DNA of 64,000 bases from Streptomyces sp. 1-11 (GTDB lineage Bacteria > Actinomycetota > Actinomycetes > Streptomycetales > Streptomycetaceae): positions 434,001-498,000 of the forward strand of contig NZ_BJTV01000001.1 of assembly GCF_007176755.1 (NCBI RefSeq), in the 5' to 3' direction. The notes below the pieces were generated by a model. The model did no database searches. It was not told the origin of the DNA and saw only the letters and a list, made by a program, of their open reading frames with translations. Numbering within the stretch: the stretch's first letter is position 1; each line of letters starts with the position of its first letter. Shown one piece after another: positions 18,513-27,949 of this stretch. The translations under genes were made by a program, and so were the position numbers.

Positions 18513-18626
18513 CGGGTCGACGGCCACGTCAACGCGCTGCCCTGGCGCTACCGGGGCGACAGCATGGCACGCCACTTCTGCCAGGTGCGCGACACGGTGG
18601 CCCACACGGTGGCGGCCGCGGACTGA
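18513..18626 (+). pseudogene. 3' remnant of a paralogue of the preceding gene
   Basis: The open frame encodes RVDGHVNALPWRYRGDSMAR and then HFCQVRDTVAHTVAAAD before TGA. Its start matches HVDGHVGALPW near the end of the preceding protein (DNA at about 18357-18393) with only a few base changes. There is no start codon or upstream body. The simplest reading is that a tandem copy was lost, leaving its last 37 codons or so; the differing tail suggests the copies had already diverged. Confidence 0.6.
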
Positions 18627-18773
18627 TCCCGCCCGCTTTTTCGGGCGACGGCATCGGCCCCGACCCCGTACATTCGCCCCTCGCACGAGAACGAGACGAA
18701 GACGAGCAGCCGAGCAGACGAGCGGTCCCAGGACGGCGAGTCGTGTGAGGGCGCGTGAACGAAGGGGGGCCGG

Positions 18774-19508
18774 ATGGACGGTCGTACGTTTCTCATCGGT
18801 GGCGGCTGGGACCGGGCGGAGGTGTACGCGCCGTTCGTGCGGGCGGCCGCGGAACGCGCCGGCGGCGTGCCCCGGATTTCCTGTGTGGTGCTGGACGAGG
18901 GCGACGGACCGGCACAGTTCGACCGGTTCGCGCAGGCTCTGGGCAAGAGCGGGGCCGCGTGCGCGCCCGTGCCTGTGCTGGTCCCGCTCGGCGGGCGTCT
19001 GGATCCGGAGAGCGCCTTGGAGGGCGCCGACGGACTGCTGGTGTGCGGTGGGCTGACGCCCGCCTACCAGGAGGCGTTCGCCGGCTGCGCGGGCCGGCTG
19101 GCGCGGCTGCTCGCCGAGCGCCGGGTGCCCTACGCGGGGTTCTCCGCGGGTGCCGCCGTCGCCGCCCGGCGGGCGGTGGTCGGCGGCTGGCTGGTGGACG
19201 GGGTTCCCGTGTGCCCCGAGGACACGGCGGAGGACCTGGCGGAGGTCGCGGTGCGGCCGGGGCTTGGGTTGGTGCCGTTCGCGGTGGACGTGCACGCCGC
19301 CCAGTGGGGGACGCTGGCGCGGCTGGTGACGTCGGTGGCGCACGGGGACGTGCCCTACGGCGTCGCCGTCGACGAGAACACCCTGGTGGAGGTGGCCGGG
19401 CCGGCTGCCCGGGTCGAAGGGCTCGGGCGGGCGCACGTCGTACGGCCCGGCGCAGACGGCGTGAGCGTGCGCTCGTACGCCGACGGGGAGAGCTTCGACC
19501 TCACCTGA
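18774..19508 (+). CDS. Peptidase S51 / cyanophycinase-like protein
   Basis: 244-aa protein with a class I glutamine-amidotransferase-like fold. The nucleophile elbow GFSAGAAVAA contains Ser124, as in dipeptidase E and cyanophycinase. Preceding strands include ADGLLVCGGLTPAY, and the C-terminal half has ARRAVVGGWLVDGVPVCPED and VAVDENTLVEV. These resemble actinobacterial cyanophycinase-like proteins. The natural substrate is unknown. The ATG at 18774 is preceded by GAAGGGGGG. A strong terminator and minisatellite follow. Confidence 0.82.
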   Translation: MDGRTFLIGGGWDRAEVYAPFVRAAAERAGGVPRISCVVLDEGDGPAQFDRFAQALGKSGAACAPVPVLVPLGGRLDPESALEGADGLLVCGGLTPAYQEAFAGCAGRLARLLAERRVPYAGFSAGAAVAARRAVVGGWLVDGVPVCPEDTAEDLAEVAVRPGLGLVPFAVDVHAAQWGTLARLVTSVAHGDVPYGVAVDENTLVEVAGPAARVEGLGRAHVVRPGADGVSVRSYADGESFDLT

Positions 19509-19509
19509 G

Positions 19510-19655
19510 CCGGCCGACGGACCGGCAGACGGACGGACCGGCAGACCGGCGAACCGACGGACCGACGACGGCCGACCGACGAACCGGCAGACCAGGGAAC
19601 CGACGGACCAGCGGACCTGCGAACCGACGAACCGACGGACCGCAGACCGGCAGAC
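19510..19655. repeat. Degenerate ACCGACGGACC-type repeats
   Basis: Short units built on GACCGGCAGAC, GAACCGACGGACC and close variants recur irregularly through this gap between convergent genes. They are not in clean register and carry no gene-like reading frame. This looks like replication-slippage sequence in unselected DNA. Confidence 0.55.
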
Positions 19656-19692
19656 CGACGGGTCCGGGGCCGTCGGGGCCCCGGACCCGTCG
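19656..19692. terminator. Strong bidirectional terminator
   Basis: A perfect 16-bp stem, CGACGGGTCCGGGGCC paired with GGCCCCGGACCCGTCG around a 5-nt GTCGG loop. It sits between the convergent S51-type and alcohol dehydrogenase genes and would stop transcription from either side. Confidence 0.85.
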
Positions 19693-19696
19693 AACA

Positions 19697-19777
19697 CGCC
19701 GGACCCGCCGGACCCGCCGGACCCGCCGGACGCGACGGACGCGACGGACGCGACGGACGCGACGGACGCGACGGTCA
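19697..19777. repeat. 9-bp minisatellite, nine units
   Basis: Four units of CGCCGGACC (the last ending in G) run into four units of CGACGGACG and a final CGACGGTCA, all in perfect 9-bp register. The last unit contains the stop codon of the alcohol dehydrogenase (TCA at 19775-19777). There is therefore no spacer between array and gene. Confidence 0.85.
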
Positions 19778-20815
19778 GATGGTGGCCGTGTCGATCACGA
19801 AGCGGTAGCGCACGTCGCTGGCCACCACCCGCTCGTAGGCGTCGTTGATCTCGGCCGCGCCGATCAGCTCGATCTCCGCGCCCAGGCTGTGCTCGGCGCA
19901 GAAGTCCAGCATCTCCTGGGTCTCGGGGATGCCGCCGATGTTGGAGGTGGTCAGGTTGCGCAGGTTGCCGAAGAGCGAGGACAGGGCCACGTGGACCGGC
20001 TCCTCGGGCAGGCCGACGTTGACCATCGCGCCGCCGGTGCGCAGCAGCGACAGGTAGGCGCCGAAGTCGAGCGGGGCGGAGACGGTGTTGAGGATGACGT
20101 CGAAGGTGCCCTTCAGGTTCTCGAAGGTCGCCGGGTCGCTGGTCGCGTAGTAGTGGTCGGCGCCCAGCTTCAGGCCGTCGTCCTTCTTGCGCAGGGACTG
20201 GGACAGCACGGTGACCTCGGCGCCCATCGCGTGCGCGATCTTGACGCCCATGTGGCCGAGGCCGCCGAGGCCGACGACGGCGACCCGCTTGCCGGGGCCC
20301 GCGTTCCAGCGCTTGAGCGGGGAGTACGTGGTGATGCCGGCGCACAGCAGCGGGGCGGCCACGTCCAGGGACAGCCCCTCGGGGATGCGGACGACGTAGT
20401 TCTCGTCGACCACGATCTTCTCCGAGTAGCCGCCGTAGGTCGGCTCGCCGTCCCTGCCGACGGAATTGTAGGTCCAGGTCGGGCCGCGGTCGCAGTACTG
20501 CTGCAGGCCGGCCTTGCAGTTGTCGCACTCGCGGCAGGAGTCGACCATGCAGCCGACGCCCACCCGGTCGCCCACGGCGAACTTCGTCACGCCCGGGCCG
20601 ACCTCGGACACCACTCCCGCGATCTCGTGCCCGGGGACCATCGGGAAGATCGCCTCGCCCCAGCCCTCACGGGCCTGGTGGATGTCGGAGTGGCAGATGC
20701 CGGCGAACTTGATGTCGATCAGGACATCGGACTCGCCGACCGGACGCCGCTCGATGGTGGTGCGCTCCAGTGGAGCCTTCGCGGCGGGCGCGGCATAGGC
20801 GGCAACAGTGGTCAT
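19775..20815 (-). CDS. Zinc-dependent alcohol dehydrogenase (NADP-type, YahK/CAD-like)
   Basis: 346-aa medium-chain dehydrogenase reducing or oxidising aldehydes and alcohols. The catalytic zinc site is GICHSDIHQ with MVPGHEIAG; the structural zinc cysteines are in [15 protein letters not shown]. The Rossmann motif is [15 protein letters not shown], and the following SQSLRKKDD favours NADP(H). These features fit the cinnamyl-alcohol dehydrogenase/YahK branch. Start ATG at 20815 has GGAGATC upstream. It is divergent from an HTH regulator, which probably controls it, and its stop lies inside the 9-bp minisatellite. Confidence 0.93.
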   Translation of the reverse strand: MTTVAAYAAPAAKAPLERTTIERRPVGESDVLIDIKFAGICHSDIHQAREGWGEAIFPMVPGHEIAGVVSEVGPGVTKFAVGDRVGVGCMVDSCRECDNCKAGLQQYCDRGPTWTYNSVGRDGEPTYGGYSEKIVVDENYVVRIPEGLSLDVAAPLLCAGITTYSPLKRWNAGPGKRVAVVGLGGLGHMGVKIAHAMGAEVTVLSQSLRKKDDGLKLGADHYYATSDPATFENLKGTFDVILNTVSAPLDFGAYLSLLRTGGAMVNVGLPEEPVHVALSSLFGNLRNLTTSNIGGIPETQEMLDFCAEHSLGAEIELIGAAEINDAYERVVASDVRYRFVIDTATI

Positions 20816-20995
20816 GGGGGGATCTCCTAGCAGACTCTGGGTGCCCGGTCGCCTTCCGGCCAGGTACGTCTTCCAGCGTGCCCCATGTCCAGCGAATCAC
20901 CCAGGTCACGCTTTTTCGTACGACCACCGTGCCTACCACTGGCGGGGACAGGCTGACCGGCGTACGACCGGGCGGCACCACGGATACTTGGCCGT

Positions 20996-21892
20996 ATGGA
21001 CGTACAGCCGGAAGCCGCCGCCGGACCGCCCCTGGACCGGTGGGCCGAGCTGAGCGAGTTCCTGCGCAGCCGGCGGGCCCGGCTGCAGCCGGAGGACGTG
21101 GGACTGCCCGACTTCGGCCGGCGCCGCAGGGTGCCGGGGCTGCGCCGCGAGGAGCTCGCCCAGCTCGCCGGTGTGTCGGTGGCGTACTACACCCGGCTGG
21201 AGCAGGGCAACGGGCGGAACGTCTCGGCGGAGGTGCTTGACTCCATCGCCCGGGCCCTGCGCCTTACGGACGCCGAGCATGCCCACCTCACCCACCTGGC
21301 CAAGCCGACCGCGCACAAGAAGAAGCCGGCGGCCCGGCAGCAGCAGGTGCGGGCGGCGCTGCGCCAGTTGCTGGACTCGATGGAGGGCGTCCCCGCGTAC
21401 GTGGTCGGGCGGCGCTCGGAGATCCTCGCCTGGAACCGGATGGCGGCCGCGGTCTTCGGCGACTGGGCCGAACTCGCGCCCGCCGAGCGCAACTGGGCCC
21501 GGATGGTGTTCCTGCGCCCCGACTACCGGGACCTGTTCATCGACTGGGAGCAGAAGGCGATCGACATCGTCTGCGCCCTGCGCATGGACGCGGGCTGCTA
21601 TCCGGACGACCCGCGGCTGTCCGCCCTGGTCGGCGAACTGTCGGTGAAGAGCGCGGAGTTCCGCAGGCTGTGGGCCACGCACGACGTCAAGGAGAAGGGC
21701 TACGGCGTCAAGCGCCTGCTGCATCCGCTGGTGGGTGAGCTGGCCCTGAGTTTCGAGACGTTCCGGCTGGCGGACGACGGCGACCAGGCGCTCATCACCT
21801 ACCACGCCGAGCCGGACTCCCCGTCCGCGCAGTCGCTGCGGCTGCTGGCGAGCTGGGGCACGGACGCGGCCCGCGCGGTGCCGTCGGCCTGA
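20996..21892 (+). CDS. XRE/MmyB-type helix-turn-helix regulator
   Basis: 298-aa regulator. The N-terminal HTH (about residues 20-95) reads LRSRRARLQPEDVGLP, RRRVPGLRREELAQLAGVSVAYYTRLEQG, typical of the actinobacterial MmyB/XRE group. The C-terminal MmyB-like PAS/ligand domain has AYVVGRRSEILAWNRMAAAVFGDW and a final YHAEPDSPSAQSLRLLASW, both common in the family, which may bind fatty acids or similar ligands. It is divergent from the alcohol dehydrogenase with 180 bp between starts, a layout seen repeatedly for MmyB-type regulators of oxidoreductases. Confidence 0.9.
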   Translation: MDVQPEAAAGPPLDRWAELSEFLRSRRARLQPEDVGLPDFGRRRRVPGLRREELAQLAGVSVAYYTRLEQGNGRNVSAEVLDSIARALRLTDAEHAHLTHLAKPTAHKKKPAARQQQVRAALRQLLDSMEGVPAYVVGRRSEILAWNRMAAAVFGDWAELAPAERNWARMVFLRPDYRDLFIDWEQKAIDIVCALRMDAGCYPDDPRLSALVGELSVKSAEFRRLWATHDVKEKGYGVKRLLHPLVGELALSFETFRLADDGDQALITYHAEPDSPSAQSLRLLASWGTDAARAVPSA

Positions 21893-21954
21893 CCGGCCGG
21901 ACCGGTCACGGGTCTGCCGTCCGGACCGGGCCGGACAGGCGCCGGCGACACGGC

Positions 21955-21993
21955 GCGGGGGCGTGCCGGAAGGTGTTCCCGGCACGCCCCCGC
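21955..21993. terminator. Terminator between the HTH regulator and the subtilase
   Basis: GCGGGGGCGTGCCGG pairs perfectly with CCGGCACGCCCCCGC (15 bp) around a 9-nt loop. It lies between the convergent regulator (stop 21892) and subtilase (stop 22024), so it can serve both. Confidence 0.85.
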
Positions 21994-22023
21994 TCGCTGG
22001 ACCTCAGAACCGCTGCCCGCCGC

Positions 22024-25000
22024 TCACTTGCCGTAGTAGGCGTCGTAGACGGTGATCAGCGAGGTGTTGCCCCTCTTGTCGGTGATCTTGGCGCGGAAGG
22101 AGACGGACTTGTTCTTCGCCGGGTTCTTCACGGTGATCTTGCCTCCGCGGACCTGGGTGGCCTTGAAGGTCTTGCCGTCGTAGGAGACGTACACCTTCAG
22201 GGACTTCAGGTTGCGGCCCGCGGCCGAGCCCTCGACGGTCACCGGGAAGGTGGCCTTCCGCCCGGCCTCGACGCGGCTGTCCAGGCCGGTCTTCGCGCCG
22301 AAGTGCAGCGCCGACACGGGGAGCCGGGCGAAGCCGTCGGCCGGCTTCTTCGAGCGGAAGGTCCAGCTCGCGTCGATCCGCGAGGAGGCCTTCGCGACCG
22401 TGGCCGGACGCCTGACCGAGGTGGTCAGCCGGTAGGCGGCGTCACCGGCCGGGACCTGGAAGGTCTCGTCGCCGTACAGCGGGTCGTGGTTGGAGCCGAT
22501 CTTGACGCCGTCGCGGTACAGGGTCGTGCGCGCCGAGGAGAGCACCGAGTAGCCGGTGTTCCCTGAGCCGTCGGCGAACAGCGGCAGCGAGCCGTAGATC
22601 TCGTTGCCCTCCCGGAAGACACCGAGGTCACCGCCGACGCGCGGGGCGAAGACGGCCGTGTTCATGGTTCTGGTGTACGTCTTGCCCGCCTTGAACGACC
22701 ACGGGCGCGACGAGTAGGCGACGTCGGAGACCGGGAAGCCGTCCTGGTCGACCCCGCCGTCCTGCTCGAACTCCAGCTGCCACCGCACGCCGCCCCTGGC
22801 GGACAGGTGCAGGGTGTGCGTGGCGGGCAGCTTGCGCTGGAGGCTGATGGAGGAGCCGCTGCTGCTGCCGGGCAGCGAGCCGAGCGCGCCCACGGAGCCC
22901 GTCTTGCCGCTCGCGGCGGCGCCGAGCCGGGCCTTGACCGTGGCCAGGTCGGCCGCCTTGTAGTGCTTGGTGTAACCGGTGGCGAACTGCCTGACCGGGC
23001 CGCCGGAGACGGTGGCGTACTCCTGCGTCTGGCCCTTCGACCAGTGGCCGTCCCACTGCTGGAACAGGGTGCCGGAGGCGGGCCGCGGGCCGAGGGCCGC
23101 GGTGCGGAAGTTCTTGTACGAGCCGAGCAGCCAGCCGTAGCCGTACTGGCCGTCGCCGACGGTGACGTCGAACTCCGTGGCGGCGAACTCGGACCGGGCG
23201 CCGGACGCAGGCACGGTGATGTCCACCGGCTTGGTCTTGCGCGCGTCGACGGTGACCGTCTGCTTCTTGGTGACGGTCAGCTTCGGCTGGGCGATCCAGT
23301 CGATGCCCTTGGCGGCGTTCGCGGGGTCGGCGACGACACCGCTGTTGAGGACGTACGTGCCCTTGGGCGCGCGCACCTTCACGGTGCCGGACTTGTCGTA
23401 CGGGTTCAGGAACTGGCCGCGGGCCAGGCCCGACACGCCGGTCAGGTCGGCGCTGTAGTACGGGGCCGGCTTGCCGTCGCGGCCGATGAACTTCAGCGTC
23501 ACGTCGTACGACTCCGTCTCGCGCTGCACCGCGGCGGCCGTGCGGACGCTCTGCCCGCCGCCGGTCGCGGTCACGTAGGCGGAGTAGGAGCCGTCGACGG
23601 TGCCGCCCAGCCTGGTGTCGGCGGTGAGGCCGACCGAGGCCGTGCCGTGCGCCGGGACGGTCACCCGGGTCGCGTCCAGCTTGAAGAAGCCGGCCGGGGC
23701 GGCGTGGCCCTTGGGGTCGGTGGCGGTGCTGGTCAGGTCGAGGGTGACGGCCTCGTCCCCGAGGTTGCGGTACGTCAGCCGCTTGGTGACCGGCTTGTCG
23801 TCGGTGTGCGGCCAGGCCTGGGTGCCGAAGCCGACCGAGACGGGCTCGGCGACGACGGACTGCTTGATCACGCGGTCGACCGCGATCCGGCCCGAACCCT
23901 GCTCGAAGGGGGTGTAATTGCCGCCCTTTGCGGAGCCGGTGAGCGCGGCCTTCAGCTCGGCGTAACCCCAGTCGGGGTGCTCCTGCTTCAGGATGGCGGC
24001 GGCGCCGGCGACGTGCGGGGTGGCCATCGAGGTGCCGGAGATGGTCAGGTAGCCCTCGGGCTTCTCGCCGACCTCCCGGTCGATGACGCTGCCCTTGGCC
24101 GCCGCCGCGGTGATGTCGACGCCGGGCGCGGTGACGTCCGGCTTGATGGCGCCGTCGCCGATCCGCGGGCCGGTGGAGGAGAAGTCCGCCAGCTTGTCCT
24201 TGTCGTCGACGGCGCCGACGGTGAGCGCGGCGTCCGCGCTGCCCGGCGAACCGATCGACTGGGGGCCCTCGTTGCCCGCGGCGATCGCGAACAGGATGCC
24301 CTTCTCGGCGGAGAGCTTGTCGACCTCGGCCTCGAGCGGGTCCACCTCGGGGGTGTCGAAGCCGCCCAGGCTGAGGTTGACGACGGAGGCGCCCTGCGCG
24401 GCCGCCCACTCCATGCCGGCGATGATGCCGGAGTCGTCACCGTAGCCGGAGTCGTCCAGCACCTTGCCGTTGAGGATCTCGGCGTCCGGTGCGACGCCCT
24501 TGTACTTGCCGCCCGACTTGGCTCCGGTGCCCGCCACGATGGACGCGACGTGCGTGCCGTGCCCGAAGTGGTCGGTGGCGTCGGCGGCCTGCGTGAAGTT
24601 CCTGGACTCCTTCACCTGGTCCTTGAGGTCCGGGTGGGTGGTGTCCACACCGGTGTCCAGGACGGCGACCTTCACGCCCTTGCCGGTGTAGCCGGCGGCC
24701 CACGCGGTCGGGGCGCCGATCTGCGGCACGGACTTGTCCAGGGACGCCTTGCGGACGCCGTCGAGCCAGACGTGCGCGATGCCGGAGGCGGCCCGGTCCC
24801 CGTCGGTGACCGCGGCCCACAGCCCCCTGGTGTCCCGGGCCGGGGTCTGCACGGCGTCCGCGTTCAGCGCCTTGAGAGTGCGGCGCAGGTGGCCCGCGTC
24901 GCGGACGTCGGTCCTGGCGGCGGTGGCGGTGCCGCGGTAGCCGACGATGACCTTCAGGCCGTTCTTCTGGGCCTTGCGGTTGGCCGCGCGGTTCAGCTCG

Positions 25001-25341
25001 GTGATGTCGAACAGCCGCTGGTCCAGCGTGCCGGAGGCGACCAGGCGGGCCGCGTCGGCGGGGACGACCAGGGTGTGTCCGTGGGCCTTGCGGACCTGGA
25101 ACGGTATGTGCTCGCGCCCCTCGGCCCGTCGCAGGCCGACGATCCGGCCCTTGCCGTCGAGGCTCACGCGGTCACCGGTGATCAGGGTGACGTGGTGCCG
25201 GGCGGTGGACGGGGCGGCGGCGGCGGCCGGAATCCGCCGGCCCTGGTTCGCCGACGCCGGGCTGGTCATACCCGCTGCGAGGGCGACGGCCGCGGCGGTG
25301 GCCACGGTGGCCGCGGCGGCTCTCTTCACTTGTCTGCGCAA
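22024..25341 (-). CDS. Secreted S8 (subtilisin-like) serine peptidase
   Basis: 1105-aa exported protease. The signal peptide (MRRQVKRAAAATVATAAAVA then LAAGMTSPASA) ends near residue 31. A propeptide of about 170 residues follows. The S8 domain (about 220-460) has the full catalytic set: D229 in VAVLDTGVD, H261 in FGHGTHVAS, oxyanion Asn357 in AAGNEGP and S438 in ISGTSMATPHVAG. About 600 residues of beta-rich C-terminal domains follow. The start is TTG at 25341, after GGGGGAGA; the short n-region then fits a Sec signal. It probably degrades extracellular protein. It is monocistronic, with a terminator beyond its stop. Confidence 0.95.
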   Translation of the reverse strand: MRRQVKRAAAATVATAAAVALAAGMTSPASANQGRRIPAAAAAPSTARHHVTLITGDRVSLDGKGRIVGLRRAEGREHIPFQVRKAHGHTLVVPADAARLVASGTLDQRLFDITELNRAANRKAQKNGLKVIVGYRGTATAARTDVRDAGHLRRTLKALNADAVQTPARDTRGLWAAVTDGDRAASGIAHVWLDGVRKASLDKSVPQIGAPTAWAAGYTGKGVKVAVLDTGVDTTHPDLKDQVKESRNFTQAADATDHFGHGTHVASIVAGTGAKSGGKYKGVAPDAEILNGKVLDDSGYGDDSGIIAGMEWAAAQGASVVNLSLGGFDTPEVDPLEAEVDKLSAEKGILFAIAAGNEGPQSIGSPGSADAALTVGAVDDKDKLADFSSTGPRIGDGAIKPDVTAPGVDITAAAAKGSVIDREVGEKPEGYLTISGTSMATPHVAGAAAILKQEHPDWGYAELKAALTGSAKGGNYTPFEQGSGRIAVDRVIKQSVVAEPVSVGFGTQAWPHTDDKPVTKRLTYRNLGDEAVTLDLTSTATDPKGHAAPAGFFKLDATRVTVPAHGTASVGLTADTRLGGTVDGSYSAYVTATGGGQSVRTAAAVQRETESYDVTLKFIGRDGKPAPYYSADLTGVSGLARGQFLNPYDKSGTVKVRAPKGTYVLNSGVVADPANAAKGIDWIAQPKLTVTKKQTVTVDARKTKPVDITVPASGARSEFAATEFDVTVGDGQYGYGWLLGSYKNFRTAALGPRPASGTLFQQWDGHWSKGQTQEYATVSGGPVRQFATGYTKHYKAADLATVKARLGAAASGKTGSVGALGSLPGSSSGSSISLQRKLPATHTLHLSARGGVRWQLEFEQDGGVDQDGFPVSDVAYSSRPWSFKAGKTYTRTMNTAVFAPRVGGDLGVFREGNEIYGSLPLFADGSGNTGYSVLSSARTTLYRDGVKIGSNHDPLYGDETFQVPAGDAAYRLTTSVRRPATVAKASSRIDASWTFRSKKPADGFARLPVSALHFGAKTGLDSRVEAGRKATFPVTVEGSAAGRNLKSLKVYVSYDGKTFKATQVRGGKITVKNPAKNKSVSFRAKITDKRGNTSLITVYDAYYGK

Positions 25342-25571
25342 GATCTCCCCCTGGAGATGAGGTACCGGGCGAATTCCCCGTTCACCCGGCCGGGGGAAGA
25401 TTCGTACACCTGCACGTCAATCCCCCCGGATCACGCAGTATGGCGGGGGGTGATCAGAGGCCTCAAGAGCGGGAGACGGGACGGCAGGCCCCGCCGGGAA
25501 CTGTTACGCCCCGGGCGGGACACCGTTACACAACCGCGAAGTCCCTTCGGGGCGTGCGGTGTTATGGGCGG

Positions 25572-26255
25572 TCAGGCGCCGGCGTTCTCCTTGACGGTGA
25601 TCCGGCCCTTGCGCAGGGTCGCCAGCCGCGGGGCCTTCCGCGCGATCGAGGAGTCGTGGGTGACCATGACGAAGGTCAGCCCGTGCTCCTTCCACAGGCG
25701 TTCGAGCACCTCCATGATCTCGTCGCGCGTCCCCTCGTCGAGGTTGCCGGTCGGTTCGTCGGCGAGCAGCACCTTGGGCCGCTTGACGAGGGCCCGGGCG
25801 ATGGCGACACGCTGCTGCTGCCCGCCGGACATCTCCGAGGGCAGGTGGGCCAGACGCTCGCCGAGGCCGACGGAGCCCAGCGCCTCGGCCGCCCGCTCGC
25901 GCCGCTCCCTTACCTTCACCCCGAGCGGGACCAGGGCGGTCTCGACGTTCTCCTGCGCGGTGAGGGTGGGGATGAGGTTGAACGACTGGAAGACGAAGCC
26001 GATGTTCTCGCTGCGGACCCGGGTCAGCCGGCCCTCGGAGAGGCCGGCCAGGTCGGTGCCGTCCAGGACCACCTCTCCGGAGGTGGGCCGGTCCAGCGCG
26101 CCGAGCATCTGCAGCAGGGTGGACTTGCCCCCGCCGGTGGGGCCCTGGATGACCAGACGGTCGCCGTCGGGGATGGTCAGGTCGACGCCTTCAAGGGCGT
26201 GGACGGTCTCCTTGCCCCTCGTGTAGCGCTTGGTGACGTTCCTGAGTTCGTACAT
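25572..26255 (-). CDS. ABC transporter ATP-binding protein (MacB/LolD type)
   Basis: 227-aa ATPase with Walker A GPTGGGKST, signature EMSGGQQQRVAIARALV, Walker B VLLADEPTGNLD and H-loop MVTHDSSIARKA. The DEPTGNLD form and length fit the LolD/MacB/FtsE group, whose permeases do mechanotransmission rather than classical transport. It is 69 nt after the FtsX-like permease gene on the same strand, forming a two-gene unit. The 230-bp gap downstream holds the subtilase promoter region; I see no clear terminator there. Confidence 0.93.
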   Translation of the reverse strand: MYELRNVTKRYTRGKETVHALEGVDLTIPDGDRLVIQGPTGGGKSTLLQMLGALDRPTSGEVVLDGTDLAGLSEGRLTRVRSENIGFVFQSFNLIPTLTAQENVETALVPLGVKVRERRERAAEALGSVGLGERLAHLPSEMSGGQQQRVAIARALVKRPKVLLADEPTGNLDEGTRDEIMEVLERLWKEHGLTFVMVTHDSSIARKAPRLATLRKGRITVKENAGA

Positions 26256-26324
26256 GGGGACTCCTCGAGGGGCGTTCGGATGGTGCGCGCCGCCGTGCGC
26301 CGCGCGTTCGGTGCGGGCCGGCCG

Positions 26325-27794
26325 CTACTCCACGCGCCGCAGCGCGTCGGCCGGACGCAGCCGCGAGGCCCGCCAGCCGCCGAACGCGCCCGCGATCAGG
26401 CCGCCGGCCACCGCGAGGCCCACCGCGAGGACGATCGTGGTGACGCTGACCGGGGCGGTGAGGGCCACCTCCAGGGTCCTGGCCGCCTGGCGCCCGGGGC
26501 CGCCCAAGGCACCGCCCGTGCCGCCCCCGGGTCCGCCGCCGAAGCCGCCGCCCGTGCCGCCGCCGAGCTGCGCCTGCAGGCCGGGGCTGACCGCCGTCAC
26601 GGCGTAGGCGCCCGCCAGACCGAGCGCGATACCGAGGACGCCGCCGACCAGGCCGTTGACTACCGCCTCGCCGACCACCTGCCGGGTCACCCGGCCGGAC
26701 TTCCAGCCCAGGGCCTTCAGCGTGCCGAACTCGCGCACCCGGCGGGAGACCGCGGAGGAGGTGAGCAGTCCGGCCACCAGGAACGCGGCCACGAGCACCG
26801 CGATCGACAGCCACCTGCCGACCTTGGTGGCCAGCGAGGAGGCGGTGGACAGCGAACCCGAGACGGTCTTGGCCAGGTCGGCGGAGGTGGTGACCGTGGT
26901 GCCGGCGACGTTCTTCTGGATGGCGCTCTTCACCGTGTCGATCCGCTGGGAGTCGGTCGCCTTGACGTAGATCGTGGTGATCTTGTCCTTCTCGCCGGCG
27001 AGGGTCTGCGCCTGCTTCAGCGGGACGTACAGGTCGGCCGCGGCGTCACCGCTGTCGGCGGTGGCGATGCCGATCACCTTGAACTCGGTGCCCTTGACCG
27101 TGACCGTCGAACCGACCTTGTACTTCTTCGTCCTGGCGTAGGCCGAGTCGGCCACGGCCACCCTGGCGTCCGTCTCGGTGGTGCGGAAGGCGCGGCCGCT
27201 GGTGATCTTCGAGGAGGTCAGCGGCCCGATCCCGGTCCGGGTGACGTCGGTGCCGAAGACGGTGTACTGGTTGATGTCGAAGTCGGCGCCGCCGCCGCGG
27301 ACCTCGCCCTGCGGCCCGCCGCCCTCGGCGCCGCCGGAACGGCCCGGCTGCCCGCCGGCGTCGCCGTTCTGCTGGAACCGGCCGCGGGTGAACCGGCCGT
27401 CGACCTTCACCACATTGAGGCTGAGCCCGCCGACGGCCGAGGAGACCCCCCGCTGGCCCGCGACCTCGGTGACGGTCGAGGAGGCGAGGGTGGTGAACCC
27501 CTGCACCATGACCCGGTCGCTGCTCTGGGACTTCGAGTCGCCGTCGTTCTGCGCGTCGAAGCGGAAGCGCGGCCGCTGCGCGTCGCCGGTCGACGCCGAG
27601 GCGGCCTTGGTGACGGTCATGTCCGTGCCCAGCCCGTACAGCGACTGCAGGACCTTGTCCTGGGCCTTGCCCATGCCGCTGGACACCGAGTCGACCACGA
27701 TGACGAGCGCGATGCCGAGCGCGAGACCGGAGGCGACGACGAGAGCCGCCTTTCTACGGCGGCGCAGTTCGCGCCTCAGGTAGGTGAAGAACAT
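26325..27794 (-). CDS. FtsX-family ABC permease (MacB-like)
   Basis: 489-aa permease with the MacB arrangement. TM1 is near the N-terminus (KAALVVASGLALGIALVIVV), then a large extracytoplasmic domain of about 270 residues, then three C-terminal helices beginning VGRWLSIAVLVAAFLVAGLL and including the FtsX motif VREFGTLKALGWKSGRVTRQV. A Gly-rich loop (residues about 415-445) before the last helix and a second Gly/Asn-rich stretch in the external domain are unusual. The protein ends RASRLRPADALRRVE, the family terminus. Start ATG at 27794. Confidence 0.92.
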   Translation of the reverse strand: MFFTYLRRELRRRRKAALVVASGLALGIALVIVVDSVSSGMGKAQDKVLQSLYGLGTDMTVTKAASASTGDAQRPRFRFDAQNDGDSKSQSSDRVMVQGFTTLASSTVTEVAGQRGVSSAVGGLSLNVVKVDGRFTRGRFQQNGDAGGQPGRSGGAEGGGPQGEVRGGGADFDINQYTVFGTDVTRTGIGPLTSSKITSGRAFRTTETDARVAVADSAYARTKKYKVGSTVTVKGTEFKVIGIATADSGDAAADLYVPLKQAQTLAGEKDKITTIYVKATDSQRIDTVKSAIQKNVAGTTVTTSADLAKTVSGSLSTASSLATKVGRWLSIAVLVAAFLVAGLLTSSAVSRRVREFGTLKALGWKSGRVTRQVVGEAVVNGLVGGVLGIALGLAGAYAVTAVSPGLQAQLGGGTGGGFGGGPGGGTGGALGGPGRQAARTLEVALTAPVSVTTIVLAVGLAVAGGLIAGAFGGWRASRLRPADALRRVE

Positions 27795-27894
27795 GCCCGC
27801 AAGCTAGGGACGGACCGTGACGACTCGATAAGGCCGGAATAAGAGAACCATGAGAAGGCGCCGTCCCGCCCCGGGAGGAGCCCGGAAAACGCCG

Positions 27895-27922
27895 GTGCCG
27901 CCCCTGTCGGCAGGGGCGGCAC
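27895..27922. terminator. Terminator after the L,D-transpeptidase gene
   Basis: GTGCCGCCCCTG-TCGG-CAGGGGCGGCAC, a perfect 12-bp stem. It lies 27 nt beyond the L,D-transpeptidase stop and upstream of the MacB-like permease start. Confidence 0.8.
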
Positions 27923-27949
27923 GAAAGCGGGTGTGCGGCAAGCGCGGGA

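Noticed and set aside
19697..19777. CRISPR-like array
   Set aside because: The 9-bp units are contiguous with no spacers, so this is a minisatellite.
25500..25532. Two GTTAC motifs upstream of the subtilase as an operator
   Set aside because: They are only 5-bp matches at irregular spacing, with no symmetry and no clear promoter alignment.
22807..26226. 1139-codon plus-strand frame opposite the subtilase
   Set aside because: Antisense to a gene with a complete S8 catalytic triad; the frame itself shows only Gly/Arg/Val bias.
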